A stretch of 34,534 nt of DNA, from assembly GCA_030040425.1 (NCBI GenBank), contig JASHTS010000010.1:1-34534 (forward strand), written 5' to 3'. Made by a program: the position numbers and the translations under genes. Every line of letters begins with the position of its first letter. Position 1 is the stretch's first letter. Positions 16,078 through 25,781 of the stretch are shown here, piece by piece. Below the pieces are notes generated by a model, which was not told the DNA's origin, did no database searches, and worked only from the letters and a program-made list of their open reading frames with translations. The stretch is from Acidobacteriaceae bacterium (GTDB lineage: Bacteria; Acidobacteriota; Terriglobia; Terriglobales; Acidobacteriaceae).

Positions 16078-19000
16078 ATGAGCACTTGGAGGCGTAGTGG
16101 TTTTGCACTGGCGCTGCTTGCCAGTGTGAGTGTTTTCCTCGTCCAGGCCAGAGCGCAAGCAGTTTACGGGTCGATCTTCGGTACGGTCACTGACCCGAAA
16201 GGCGCGGCGGTCGTCGGCGCTACGGTTACCGTAACCGACACCTCCAAAGGCACATCCGTTAACGTCACCACTAACGCCACGGGCGACTACACAGTCCCCC
16301 ACCTAATCCCCGACGTTTACGACCTCAAGGTCACCGCCAAAGGATTTGAGGCGTTCGAGACCACCGGCATCAACGTCCTTGCCGACACGGCCCCTCGCAT
16401 TGACCCGACCTTGGCGGTGGGAGCCACAGCTACCACCATTGAGGTGAGCGCAGACACCGAACCGGAGCTGAAGACCGACCGCGCCGACGTCGCCACTGTC
16501 TTCGACGAGCAGCAGGTTTCGAGCCTGCCGGTGCAGGACCAGAACTTCACCAATCTGCAATTGCTGCTGCCCGGCGCTCAGATTCTGGGCTGGTCGCACG
16601 CAGCCGATGAGAATCCCCAGGCTTCGAAGCAGATCCAGATTGACGGCCAGGCCTTCGGCGGCGTCGCCTATGAGCTGGATGGCGCCGATAACCAGGATCC
16701 GATCCTGGGCATCATCGTCGTCAACCCGACCACCGACGCGGTGACCGAAGTCAAGATCACCACCGATGACTACGACGCCGAAGAAGGCAAAGCGGTTTCG
16801 GCAATTATGACCGCGCAGACCCGCTCCGGCACCAATCAATTCCACGGCGATATCTACGATTACCGCACCGGCGATGCCAACCTGGCGCGCGATCCCTACG
16901 ACCAGGCTTCTCTCGCTTACACGCAGGCGAACGGTCAGCCTGCTTCCATCCCTCCCGGCCTCAAGAACCGCATGGGCGGCTCGCTCGGCGGGCCGATTCT
17001 CAAGGACAAATTCTTCTTCTTCGGTAACTATGAGGGGCAGCGCCAGAAGGTCGGCACTTCGGCCGTGGATACGCTGCCAACCGTGCTGACCACGGAGAGC
17101 TGCCTCGGCCCCAATGCCAAGACTCCCACCGACGATTCGCAAGGTGGCAACGGCTGCGACTTCAGTCAATACCTCGCTCAAGGGACAGCGACCGGCAACC
17201 CGCTCGCCTGGACCATCTACGACAACCTCGCCAACACGTCCTCGGGACCGCCTACCGCCTATCCTCACAACATCATTCCGCGCTCCGAAATGGGCGCGAA
17301 CTCCGCTCCGGCGTTGGCCCTGCTCAAAGTATTGGAGCCCTACGTCTTGGCCAGGAACATCACCTACGCACCCGGCGTCGGTTCGCAGGGCGGCCTGGAT
17401 TTGAACTACCCCGCGTCCGGCTCCGGCCTGTTTAACAGCGACCAGTGGACGGAACGCGTCGACTACGCGGCCAGCGAAAGGACCCACTATTTCGAGCGCC
17501 TCTCCCGATTTACCGATACGCTCTCGGGCGCCGTAATGTTCGGTGCCGGGGGCGGTCCCGGTTTCGGCATCGGCAACTACGGCGGCAACTCGAAGGGCGC
17601 CGACGACAGCGACGTAGCGGGCATGGACATGGCCATCAACCCCAAGCTGCTTACGGACGTCCGTCTCGGCTACCTCCGTTACAACATCATCGATAACAAG
17701 CATGACGCGGGTACGAACGAAGCCACTGCGCTCGGAATACCCGGCATCAACACCGGCCCCACCATTCTCACCGGATCACCGGGATTCTTTATCGACAACG
17801 TCCCCGGCGGTACGGGAGCCGTGGGCGCGGCCAACGCGCAACCGATCTTTGGCGATGGCCTGGCCGTGAACCGCTGCAACTGTCCGCTGGTTGAGCGCGA
17901 GGATCAGTTCCAGATCGTGAACAACTGGACCAAGGTCCTCGGCAATCACTCCATCAAGCTGGGAGCCGACCTGCGCTACGGCCGCAACCTGCGCGTGCCT
18001 TCCGACAATGACCGCGACGGCTTGCTGTATTTCCACTCCGGCCTTACCGAGAGCACCACCGCATCTCCGACGGGCGGCCTGGGATGGGCCACCTTCATGC
18101 TGGGCGAGGTGGCCGACTTCAACCGCTACGTGTCCACTTCCTTCAATGCCAAGGAGTTTCAGAAGCGTACCTTCTTCTATGTTGAAGATTCCTGGCGCGC
18201 CACGCATAAATTGACGGTGAACTACGGCGGACGCCTCGATCTGTTCTGGCCGGAGAGCGTCAACGCCGCCGGCAACGGCGCATTGATGAACATCGGCGAC
18301 GGCTATCTGCATGTGGCCGGCATCGGCGGAATTCCCTCCGACTTGGGCTGGACGGTGAGAGCCCTGAAGCAGTTTTCACCGCGCCTGGGCGTTGCCTATC
18401 AGCTCAACCAGAGCACCGTCATCCGCGCCGGCTACGGGCGCAGCTTCGATATGGGCGTCTTCGGCTCCATATTCGGCCACACGGTTACCCAGAACATTCC
18501 GGTGCTTGCCAACCAGTCGCTCAATCAGACCAATGCCATCACCCCTGTGTTCGACCTGAACGTCGGCCCCGCGGCTTATGTGTTCCCAACGGTTCCTTCG
18601 AATGGACTGTTGCCCAACCCGGGTTGGACCGTCGGTTCGAGGGTCCGTCCCAACCCGCTCCAGTTCCCCACGCTCGATGCCTGGAACCTGAGCGTGCAGC
18701 GCGCATTGAACGCAAACTTGAGCCTGACGGTAGCTTACGTGGGCAACAAGGGAACTCATACCCTGGGCGACGGCGATGGCAATACCACGAATCCCAACGA
18801 GCCCACGACCACGCTGCCCGGACAGTACAGCGTGAACGGGCAGACGATCACCTACAACAATGCCGTGCCGCCCGGCGTCATCTCCACCACTTCGGGCACG
18901 AACCCGACAACCGGGCAGGTTTACGGGCCCAACCAGACCCAGACCAGCAAATACCTCACGCGTTACTACGGCGGTTCTCTCGCTGCCTGTCGTGATCCTA

Positions 19001-19890
19001 ACTATGCCGTCGGCTTCCCCGCCGGAGATTCGACCATCGCGCAGGTTGATGGTGATACTCTCCTTCAGCCCGGCATGTGCGGCTGGACCAGCAGTGTGAA
19101 TTACCAGGGCGACAACCAGAACACCGAGTACGACGCCTTGCAAATCACCCTCGCCCAGCAGTACCACAAGGGCCTCAACTTCACCACCAATTACGTCTGG
19201 GCCAGCGCGTTCGACGAGAACACCAACTGGTACTCATGGAGCCACTCCATCGCCCACATGCGCGACAGCAATGTGCGCCGGCAGCAACTGGTCGGCTACG
19301 GCAGCTACGACCTGCCCTTCGGCCACGGCAAGCAGTTCCTGACCGCCGCCAACCGAACCGAGGACTTGATCGTAGGTGGCTGGCAGTTGAGTGACGTCAC
19401 CAACTGGGCGGGCGGATTGCCCTTCACGCTCACCTACGATGAGTGCAGTGCCAATCTACCGCAAACGTCCATATGCGACCCGAGCCTTGTTCAAGGGGAG
19501 CATCTTAAAATGCATCTTTCCGCCTTTACGCCGACCACAGGCGGAGTTGGTCAGCGCACGCTCTTCACCGCGCAGAAGCTGGGGACTAGCGGCAGCCCCT
19601 TCTATAACCCCGGCCTGGACAACTTCGGAAACGTGGGTCAAAACACCGTCCGCGGGCCGAGGTTCTTTGGCACGGATATGGCCATTTCGAAGCAGTTCAG
19701 CATATGGGAGAAAGTTTCCGGCACCTTCCGCTTCGACGCCTTCAACGTCTTTAACCACATCGCCGCAGGCAATCCCGGCAGCGGGAGCGTCGAGTCGGGC
19801 GGCGTCATCGGGTCCGCCGGACAGGGTTACGGCCAAAGCCAGGACTTCGGTCCGCGCCAGCTTGAGTTTTCGGGGCGGGTTGAATTCTGA
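16078..19890 (+). CDS. TonB-dependent receptor with carboxypeptidase-regulatory-like domain (Oar-type)
   Basis: 1270 residues, an outer-membrane beta-barrel. Signal peptide 1-27 (ending ARAQA). Residues ~28-115 form a carboxypeptidase-regulatory-like Ig-fold domain (GSIFGTVTDPKGAAVVGATV, then NATGDYTVPHLIPDVYDLKV). Residues ~120-250 form the plug (VSSLPVQDQNFTNLQLLLPG, FGGVAYELDGADNQDP), and the remainder a long barrel ending ...LEFSGRVEF, with the terminal Phe needed for BAM-mediated insertion. The architecture is the Oar-like type abundant in acidobacteria. There it imports or binds large ligands (oligosaccharides, peptides or chelates), driven by ExbBD-TonB. AGGAGG lies 4 nt before the ATG. 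The gene has its own promoter and a strong terminator, so it is a single-gene unit. No SusD-like lipoprotein follows. Its ligand may be linked to the nearby GH13/GH130 enzymes, but that is inference. Confidence 0.95.
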   Translation: MSTWRRSGFALALLASVSVFLVQARAQAVYGSIFGTVTDPKGAAVVGATVTVTDTSKGTSVNVTTNATGDYTVPHLIPDVYDLKVTAKGFEAFETTGINVLADTAPRIDPTLAVGATATTIEVSADTEPELKTDRADVATVFDEQQVSSLPVQDQNFTNLQLLLPGAQILGWSHAADENPQASKQIQIDGQAFGGVAYELDGADNQDPILGIIVVNPTTDAVTEVKITTDDYDAEEGKAVSAIMTAQTRSGTNQFHGDIYDYRTGDANLARDPYDQASLAYTQANGQPASIPPGLKNRMGGSLGGPILKDKFFFFGNYEGQRQKVGTSAVDTLPTVLTTESCLGPNAKTPTDDSQGGNGCDFSQYLAQGTATGNPLAWTIYDNLANTSSGPPTAYPHNIIPRSEMGANSAPALALLKVLEPYVLARNITYAPGVGSQGGLDLNYPASGSGLFNSDQWTERVDYAASERTHYFERLSRFTDTLSGAVMFGAGGGPGFGIGNYGGNSKGADDSDVAGMDMAINPKLLTDVRLGYLRYNIIDNKHDAGTNEATALGIPGINTGPTILTGSPGFFIDNVPGGTGAVGAANAQPIFGDGLAVNRCNCPLVEREDQFQIVNNWTKVLGNHSIKLGADLRYGRNLRVPSDNDRDGLLYFHSGLTESTTASPTGGLGWATFMLGEVADFNRYVSTSFNAKEFQKRTFFYVEDSWRATHKLTVNYGGRLDLFWPESVNAAGNGALMNIGDGYLHVAGIGGIPSDLGWTVRALKQFSPRLGVAYQLNQSTVIRAGYGRSFDMGVFGSIFGHTVTQNIPVLANQSLNQTNAITPVFDLNVGPAAYVFPTVPSNGLLPNPGWTVGSRVRPNPLQFPTLDAWNLSVQRALNANLSLTVAYVGNKGTHTLGDGDGNTTNPNEPTTTLPGQYSVNGQTITYNNAVPPGVISTTSGTNPTTGQVYGPNQTQTSKYLTRYYGGSLAACRDPNYAVGFPAGDSTIAQVDGDTLLQPGMCGWTSSVNYQGDNQNTEYDALQITLAQQYHKGLNFTTNYVWASAFDENTNWYSWSHSIAHMRDSNVRRQQLVGYGSYDLPFGHGKQFLTAANRTEDLIVGGWQLSDVTNWAGGLPFTLTYDECSANLPQTSICDPSLVQGEHLKMHLSAFTPTTGGVGQRTLFTAQKLGTSGSPFYNPGLDNFGNVGQNTVRGPRFFGTDMAISKQFSIWEKVSGTFRFDAFNVFNHIAAGNPGSGSVESGGVIGSAGQGYGQSQDFGPRQLEFSGRVEF

Positions 19891-19914
19891 TCCGTGGCGA
19901 AAACAGCAAACCAG

Positions 19915-19944
19915 GAGGGGAGTTTCGGCTCCCCTCTTTTCTTT
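19915..19944 (+). terminator. Rho-independent terminator of the receptor gene
   Basis: A perfect 8-bp stem GAGGGGAG / CTCCCCTC (19915-19922 with 19929-19936) encloses the loop TTTCGG and is followed by TTTTCTTT. It begins 25 nt after the receptor stop codon, a textbook position. Confidence 0.9.
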
Positions 19945-20085
19945 GCCGCAGGGTCGCAATCGGACTGCGGCGGCCGTGCTCTCCTGCCCGCCACGCACTT
20001 CCGGAACTCCGCAAATCGAGAAACGCTGCCGGTCCGTCGTCGGCGTCTATCGAATCGGCTTTAAACTGGAAACCAGGTCCGCCCC

Positions 20086-21126
20086 ATGCCTCGCCGTGCA
20101 ACCGCTGCAACTCTTTTTGCCGTCCTTGCCGTTGTTTCGTCCGCGCAGGCGCGGCAAAGTGAGGCGCACACCGGCGCGCAGCCGCCGCCCTCCTTTGCCT
20201 CAGCCCAGGATCTCGCCGCCCATGGCCGGCTTGACCAGGCTCTGGCCGAATTGAATCAGCTCGCGGCGCAATCGCCGGAGCCGGCCGGCGTAGAGCGTCT
20301 GCGCGGCATCATCTTCTATCAGAAAGAGCAGTTTCCCCAGGCCATTGCCGCCTTCACCAGGGCTGAATCCGAGGACCCCAACGATCGCGAGTCGATGGAG
20401 ATGCACGGCGTCAGCCTGTTCCGGCTTGGACGCGGCGCTGAGGCCATCCCGTATCTCGAGAAAGCGCGCGCAGCCGTGGAGCGGGCGAACATCGATCCCG
20501 AGTATGTTCTCGCGCTCTGCTATGCCGACGTGCAGCGTTACGACGACTCGCGCCGTGCCTTTGCTGCGCAGTACGGATTTCCGCCCGACTCGGCGGAGGC
20601 CTATCTTTTGGCCGGCCGCATGTTCTTGCGCCGTGAGCTTCGCGACCAGGCTGGAGCTGCGGCGGCGAAGGCTCTTGAGCTCGATCCCCGGTTGCCTCTG
20701 GCGCACGAGCTGCTGGGCGAAGTGGCGCTGGCCAAGGGTGATGTGCCCGGCGCTATCCGCGAGCTGGAAGCCGAACGCAAGATCGATCCGCTCGATCCGA
20801 GTCTCTATGATCGTCTGGGCGATGCCTATCTCCGCAACCAGCAATTCACTGACGCACAGAAAGCGCTCGATCGCGCCGTGTTGCTGGAGCCGAACTCGAC
20901 TGGGCCGTACATTTTGTTGGGTGAAACCTTTCTCAAGCTAAATCAACCCATCGAGGCCCTGCACTATCTCGCGCGCGCCGCGCAGATGGATCCATCGAAC
21001 TACGTCACGCACAATCTGCTTGGCCAGGCTTACCGCGCTACGGGTCAGGTAGACGAGGCCAATCGAGAATTCCAAATGGTCGTGGATCTGCAAAACAGCG
21101 GGACCTCGAGCGTCCCGGGGAAATAG
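20086..21126 (+). CDS. Exported TPR-repeat protein
   Basis: 346 residues with a short signal peptide (MPRRATAATLFAVLAVVSSA, cleavage after AQA). The rest is about eight tetratricopeptide repeats. Typical W/L-G-A-Y-A-P patterns include LLGEVALAKGDVPGAIRELE and RLGDAYLRNQQFTDAQKALD, with inter-repeat prolines in D-P-x or E-P-N turns. TPR arrays bind partner proteins; no enzymatic motif is present. The gene is the first of a plus-strand cluster (next gene 4 nt downstream) that ends with a CRTAC1-type protein. Acidobacterial genomes often have this TPR + ASPIC/UnbV combination after TonB-dependent receptors. A strong terminator separates it from the receptor, so it is transcribed independently. 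The exact partner is unknown. Confidence 0.85.
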   Translation: MPRRATAATLFAVLAVVSSAQARQSEAHTGAQPPPSFASAQDLAAHGRLDQALAELNQLAAQSPEPAGVERLRGIIFYQKEQFPQAIAAFTRAESEDPNDRESMEMHGVSLFRLGRGAEAIPYLEKARAAVERANIDPEYVLALCYADVQRYDDSRRAFAAQYGFPPDSAEAYLLAGRMFLRRELRDQAGAAAAKALELDPRLPLAHELLGEVALAKGDVPGAIRELEAERKIDPLDPSLYDRLGDAYLRNQQFTDAQKALDRAVLLEPNSTGPYILLGETFLKLNQPIEALHYLARAAQMDPSNYVTHNLLGQAYRATGQVDEANREFQMVVDLQNSGTSSVPGK

Positions 21127-21130
21127 GGCA

Positions 21131-22993
21131 ATGCGCCTCGACTGCACCGCCGCTCGCTTCGCCGCGCTTGGCGCAGCTCTGATTCTGCTCCCGCGCCCGG
21201 CGGCTACGCAGGCGCAGGGAAATACGCAAGCCATCAAAGAAGCGGATGCCGCCTTCCACGCTGGCTATGCGGCGCAGCAGTCGGGTAACCTGCAGTTGGC
21301 CCAGGCACAGTTTGCCAAAGCGGCGCAGCTTGCGCCGCAGATTCCCGAGGGTCACGAAGCATTGGGCGGCGTTTTGGTTGAATTGGGCAAGCCCGGTGAA
21401 GCAGTTAAGGAATTTGAGAGAGCAGAAAAACTCCGGCCAGGCGATGCGGCCATCGAAAGCAATCTGGCCCTGGTTCTGGCGCAGGCCGGTCATCCCGCCA
21501 ACGCAATTCCCCACTTTGACGCGGCGCTTCGGCTTTCGCAAAGGCCGGGGCAGAAGCCGCTCGATGCCGCGTTCCATGAAGCGTTCGCGCGCGCGCTCGC
21601 TGGCGCCGGCAACCCCGGCCGCGCCCTCGAACAGCTCGCCGCGGCGGAAGCGCTCACCGGGCCGCGCGCCGATCTCGAGGACGACATCGGGGCGCTGTAC
21701 GCGCGGTTGGGCAAGTGGGACCAGGCCGATAGCCGGTTCAAGGGCGCCATTGCGCTCGATGGCAGCTACGCGCCCGCACAGGTTCACCTCGGCGTTCTTC
21801 TGCGCCAGCAGCACGATCTCTCGGGATCGCTTGCGCAGCTTGAACGCGCGGTGCGCGTCGCGCCGTCCAATGGCGAGGCGCTGCTGGAGTATGGCCGCAC
21901 GCTGGCGGCCATGGGCAACGATGAGGATGCAGCGCAGCAGCTTGCGGACGCGCTCAAGGCAAATCCCGATCTGCCGGGCGTGCAACTGGAGCTGGCTATG
22001 GCGCTGCAGCGGCTGGGACGGCAGCAGGAGGCAATCCCGTGGTTCCAGCAGGCGCTTGAGCGCGACCCGCACAACCTCACCGCCCTCGATAACCTTGGCC
22101 TCGCGCTGACGCTTACCGGCAATGCCAAGCAGGCGCTCGCAGTGCTCGCGCGCGCCCTGGCCGAGGATCCAAAGAACGTTGCCGCTTTGAAGGACCTGGG
22201 CGTGGCCCACATTCAGCTCTCGGCCTTTGATGACGCGATCCAGGATTTCGAAAAAGCGTTGGCGCTCGCCCCGGACGACCCACAGCTTCATTACGACCTC
22301 GGCGTGGCCTACAAATTCAAGGACCGCTTTGACGAAGCGATTGCGGAGCTCACACGCGCCGGGCAATTGGATCCCCATCTGCAGGATCCGCCTTACACGC
22401 TCGGCATTTTGTACATGCAGACCGGCAAATTAGACAAGGCGGTCGTGGAGTTCCAAGAAGCCGTCGCATTGAAACCCGACAGCGGCGATGCCTGGGCCAT
22501 CCTGGGCAGCACGCTGAAGCAGGATTCGCGGCTCGACGAAGCGGTGGACGCGCTCAAGAAAGCCATCGCGTTACTGCCGGCGCAGCCTGGCCCGCGCGTC
22601 ACGCTGGCCGGAGCCCTCGCCGACGAGGCTGCGTCGCTGGCACAGCAGGCCGATGCTGCAGACGCCGCCGGAGACCGGCAAAAAGCAGCGCAATTGCGCA
22701 GCCAGATGAACGACCTGCGCAGCCAGGCCGCCGCATACCGGCGTCAGGCTGCCGACCTGAGCCGTGCCGCCGTGAGCCGGCAGCAGGCAGATTTTGCCCT
22801 CAATGAAGGGAACCAGCTGATGTTGCGCGGCCAGATCGCCGATGCCATCGCACGTTACCAGGCGTCGATTGCCGCCGATCCCACCTTTGCCGCTCCGCAC
22901 GTCCAGCTGGCCATTGCCTATGAACGCCAGGGACGCACCGCCGAAGCAGCCGCCGAACGCGCCAGGGCCGGAGACCTGGCGCCGGAAAAGTGA
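21131..22993 (+). CDS. Large exported TPR-repeat protein
   Basis: 620 residues, signal peptide at 1-~29 (MRLDCTAARFAALGAALILL, ending ATQAQG). About fourteen TPR units follow (for example ALDNLGLALTLTGNAKQALA and HYDLGVAYKFKDRFDEAIAE). Near residues 490-545 the array is interrupted by an Ala/Gln/Arg-rich helical segment (ADEAASLAQQADAADAAGDR and onward) that looks like a coiled coil. Two more TPRs close the protein. It starts 4 nt after the previous TPR gene and ends 9 nt before the next gene, so the set is an operon. The two TPR proteins are similar in style and may derive from duplication. A scaffold role in the periplasm is likely; no catalytic motif is visible. Confidence 0.87.
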   Translation: MRLDCTAARFAALGAALILLPRPAATQAQGNTQAIKEADAAFHAGYAAQQSGNLQLAQAQFAKAAQLAPQIPEGHEALGGVLVELGKPGEAVKEFERAEKLRPGDAAIESNLALVLAQAGHPANAIPHFDAALRLSQRPGQKPLDAAFHEAFARALAGAGNPGRALEQLAAAEALTGPRADLEDDIGALYARLGKWDQADSRFKGAIALDGSYAPAQVHLGVLLRQQHDLSGSLAQLERAVRVAPSNGEALLEYGRTLAAMGNDEDAAQQLADALKANPDLPGVQLELAMALQRLGRQQEAIPWFQQALERDPHNLTALDNLGLALTLTGNAKQALAVLARALAEDPKNVAALKDLGVAHIQLSAFDDAIQDFEKALALAPDDPQLHYDLGVAYKFKDRFDEAIAELTRAGQLDPHLQDPPYTLGILYMQTGKLDKAVVEFQEAVALKPDSGDAWAILGSTLKQDSRLDEAVDALKKAIALLPAQPGPRVTLAGALADEAASLAQQADAADAAGDRQKAAQLRSQMNDLRSQAAAYRRQAADLSRAAVSRQQADFALNEGNQLMLRGQIADAIARYQASIAADPTFAAPHVQLAIAYERQGRTAEAAAERARAGDLAPEK

Positions 22994-23002
22994 GAATACC
23001 GA

Positions 23003-23662
23003 ATGAGTATGCGCCGAATCGCAGTCTTCCTGATTTTTCTTCCCACGCCGCTTGTCGCGCCGTCGCAGGCTTCATCTTCCGCAACCGCGCAAACACGGAC
23101 CTACTCGAACGATGTTGGCTTCACTTACACCTTTCCCGCCGACTGGGAAGTCGTGGACATGTCTTCCACGCTGCCTGAAGCGCAAGAGCAGGCGCAACAG
23201 CAAGCCTCCAGCGATCAGGAGAAGCGGGGAATTGGCTGTATACAGATGGCCTTAAGCGCACGCTACGGTGATCCGGCCTCCACGGTAGCCGCCGTAGTGT
23301 TGCCTTTCTCCTGTCTCGGATCGCAGATGACCGCAAAGGATTTGCCCGGCATGGGAGAGGGAGCTCTCGAGGGAGTCGGGCAAAACTTCGATCTCGCCCA
23401 GCCCCTATTCGGCTCGTATTCTCTGGGAAGCCACAGTGTGTGGATCGAGCGCGTCAACGGCGCCTTGAAAGACCATCCTGAAGCTCAGTACGTGGTGGAA
23501 ACTGTCTGTACCATTTTGAAGAAAGGCGCAGTATGCTGGATGGCGATTGCTACCGATGGCTCTGCGCTGGCGAGCTTTGAGCATGGCATGGTCGTGCTGG
23601 ATGACGAAGCTCCGTCTCCACTCGTTTCTGCGGCTGCGTTTGCAAAAAAACCAGCCGAATAG
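23003..23662 (+). CDS. Exported hypothetical protein in the TPR/CRTAC1 cluster
   Basis: 219 residues, family not recognised. The N-terminus MSMRRIAVFLIFLPTPLVAP is a signal peptide with probable cleavage near ASSSATA. The mature part begins YSNDVGFTYTFPADWEVVDM, a pattern seen in PsbP-like and other small secreted alpha/beta domains in which a 'folded-in' FxYxxPxxW stretch forms the first strand. Four Cys residues (in GIGCIQ, PFSCLG, ETVCTI and AVCWMA) could form two disulfides. It follows the large TPR gene by 9 nt and precedes the CRTAC1 gene by 104 nt, so it is probably exported together with them. The function is unknown. Confidence 0.75.
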   Translation: MSMRRIAVFLIFLPTPLVAPSQASSSATAQTRTYSNDVGFTYTFPADWEVVDMSSTLPEAQEQAQQQASSDQEKRGIGCIQMALSARYGDPASTVAAVVLPFSCLGSQMTAKDLPGMGEGALEGVGQNFDLAQPLFGSYSLGSHSVWIERVNGALKDHPEAQYVVETVCTILKKGAVCWMAIATDGSALASFEHGMVVLDDEAPSPLVSAAAFAKKPAE

Positions 23663-23766
23663 CGGTTGTATCGACCCATGCTCCTGCCTCTGGCCGAACG
23701 CGTCGCGATAACCTGGCATGGAGTGCCCCACAGCAAACCGCCAGCGCCTTTCCGGAGATTCCTGCA

Positions 23767-25659
23767 TTGCCGTTAACCCGCCGCCGATTTTTGCAATCTC
23801 TCTCCCGCACCGCGCTGGTGTTGCCGTTGGAAGAAATCCTCAGTTTGACTCGCCCGGCGTTCGGCTTATCGGCACGGCAGGCTGAGCAGCAGCAGAGACC
23901 CGCGGGCGCTGCGCGCGAAACCTATTCGGCCGAGGCCAGACCCGCGCCCAAAGGTGCGCCTTCGCCCGTGACCGGCACGCCCCTTGGAGTTCAATTTGTC
24001 GACGTTGCCCAGGAGGCCGGCCTCAACGCCGAAACCATCTTCGGCGGCGAGCACCACAACAAATATCTGCTCGAAACCACCGGCTGCGGCGCCGCATTCT
24101 TCGATTACGACCAGGACGACTGGCTCGACATCTTTCTCGTGAATGGCTGGCGGCTCGAAGGCTTTCCCAAAGGCCATGAGCCGGTGTGCCATCTGTTCAA
24201 GAACAATCGCGACGGCACGTTTACCGATGTGACTCTCAAAACTGGATTGGCGCGCTCCGGCTGGGGGCAGGCATGCTGCGTGGGCGACTACAACAATGAC
24301 GGTTGGAACGATCTCTTCGTGAGTTATTACGGTCAAAACGCGCTCTTCCGCAATAACGGCAACGGCACTTTCACCGAAGTGACCAAAGAGGCAGGTCTGC
24401 TCCAGGACCGCTTGCGTTGGAACTCCGGTTGCACCTTTCTCGATTACGACCGCGACGGCCGTCTCGATCTCTTCGTCGGCAACTACATCGATCTCGACCT
24501 GAAGACTGCGCCTCTACCGGAAGATGCCAACTGCACGTACAAAGGCATTCAGGTGGCCTGCGGACCGCCGGGCCTCCAGGGCGGCAAGAACCTGCTCTAC
24601 CACAACAACGGTGACGGCACGTTCAGCGACGTCAGCGAAAAGAGCGGCATGGGTACGGCCCTGGGCACGTATGCCCTGGGCGTGGTCGCCGCCGATTTCG
24701 ACAACTCCGGATGGCCCAACATCTACGTGGCCAACGATTCCACCGCCGCAACCTATTACGTGAATCAAAAGGACGGCACATTCAAGGATCAGGCCGTGGA
24801 AGCGGGCGTGGCCTACTCACCCGATGGCAAGCCCCAGGCCGGCATGGGCGTTTCGGCAGGGGATTACAATCGCGACGGCCTTCTCGACATTGTGAAGACC
24901 AACTTCGCCGGCGACACCGACTCCCTTTATCTCAACCTCGGCGAAAGTTCCTTCGACGATCGCACCTACCAGGCTGGTCTCGGCGTAAATACACGCTTGC
25001 TGGGCTGGGGCGTCAGCTTTCTCGATATCGATAACGACGGCTGGCTCGACATTCTGATCGCCAACGGCCATGTCTACCCGGAAGTGGATGGCACTCAGGT
25101 GGACGCCCCTTACGCCGAGCGCAAATATCTTTACCGCAATCTGCGTAACGGCCAGTTCGAGGACCTGAGCCTCATGGGCGGCAGCGGCCTTACCACGCCG
25201 GCCAAGGCGCGCGGCTTTGCCGTGGGCGATTACGACAACGACGGCGATCTGGACGCCGTTGTGAACTGCGTCAACGCTCTTCCGCAACTGCTCCGTTGTG
25301 ACTCGAAGCTGAACCGCAGTTGGATCAAGATACGCGCGGTGGGGAAAAAGAGCAACCGCAGTGGCATTGGCGCCAAGATCAAGGTGGTGGCGCAAACCGG
25401 CACGCCGGTGCTGAGCGCCAAATCGGGATCTCCGCTCACGCAGATTGATGAGGTTCGCTCGTCGAATGGGTACTTCTCGGCCGGCGATCTGCGCCTTCAC
25501 TTCGGACTCGGCGATGCGAAGAAGGTTGACCTCGTCGAGGTCCGCTGGCCGTCGGGGGCCGTGGACACCTTGAAGAATCTCGACGTGAATCGGCTGTACG
25601 TGGTCGAGGAAGGCGGCCAAATCCTGAAGGCTGAAGACTTCTCTCAAAAACGGCATTAA
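23767..25659 (+). CDS. CRTAC1-family FG-GAP/ASPIC-UnbV protein, Tat-exported
   Basis: 630 residues starting at TTG 23767. GGAG at 23753-23757 lies 8-9 nt upstream and no ATG or GTG in frame precedes it. The N-terminus LTRRRFLQSLSRTALVLPL has a twin-arginine (RRxFL) motif, so export of a folded protein by Tat is predicted. Residues ~75-510 form a seven-bladed FG-GAP/VCBS propeller. At least seven Ca-binding DxDxDG-like loops are visible (FDYDQDDWLDIF, GDYNNDGWNDLF, LDYDRDGRLDLF, GDYNRDGLLDIV, LDIDNDGWLDIL, GDYDNDGDLDAV and a degenerate ADFDNSGWPNIY). Residues ~520-610 form the ASPIC/UnbV domain (SGIGAKIKVV, RSSNGYFSAGDLRLHFGLG, VRWPSGAVD). Members are extracellular adhesion-like or cofactor-binding proteins with no fixed biochemical role. 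It closes the TPR cluster. Confidence 0.93.
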   Translation: MPLTRRRFLQSLSRTALVLPLEEILSLTRPAFGLSARQAEQQQRPAGAARETYSAEARPAPKGAPSPVTGTPLGVQFVDVAQEAGLNAETIFGGEHHNKYLLETTGCGAAFFDYDQDDWLDIFLVNGWRLEGFPKGHEPVCHLFKNNRDGTFTDVTLKTGLARSGWGQACCVGDYNNDGWNDLFVSYYGQNALFRNNGNGTFTEVTKEAGLLQDRLRWNSGCTFLDYDRDGRLDLFVGNYIDLDLKTAPLPEDANCTYKGIQVACGPPGLQGGKNLLYHNNGDGTFSDVSEKSGMGTALGTYALGVVAADFDNSGWPNIYVANDSTAATYYVNQKDGTFKDQAVEAGVAYSPDGKPQAGMGVSAGDYNRDGLLDIVKTNFAGDTDSLYLNLGESSFDDRTYQAGLGVNTRLLGWGVSFLDIDNDGWLDILIANGHVYPEVDGTQVDAPYAERKYLYRNLRNGQFEDLSLMGGSGLTTPAKARGFAVGDYDNDGDLDAVVNCVNALPQLLRCDSKLNRSWIKIRAVGKKSNRSGIGAKIKVVAQTGTPVLSAKSGSPLTQIDEVRSSNGYFSAGDLRLHFGLGDAKKVDLVEVRWPSGAVDTLKNLDVNRLYVVEEGGQILKAEDFSQKRH

Positions 25660-25781
25660 CTCTGCCTGATGCAGGTTCGGCGTGAATTGCGGGATCGCAA
25701 GCTCCGCAGGCAAAGTGGCGGCTTGAGAGCCCACTCTGTAGAATTGGCAATCAGAGAGTGAACATCGCAGACGAGTATTCG

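Noticed and set aside
25723-25744. TTGAGA and TAGAAT as a promoter for the NiCoT gene
   Set aside because: The spacer is only 10 nt, too short for a sigma-70 promoter.
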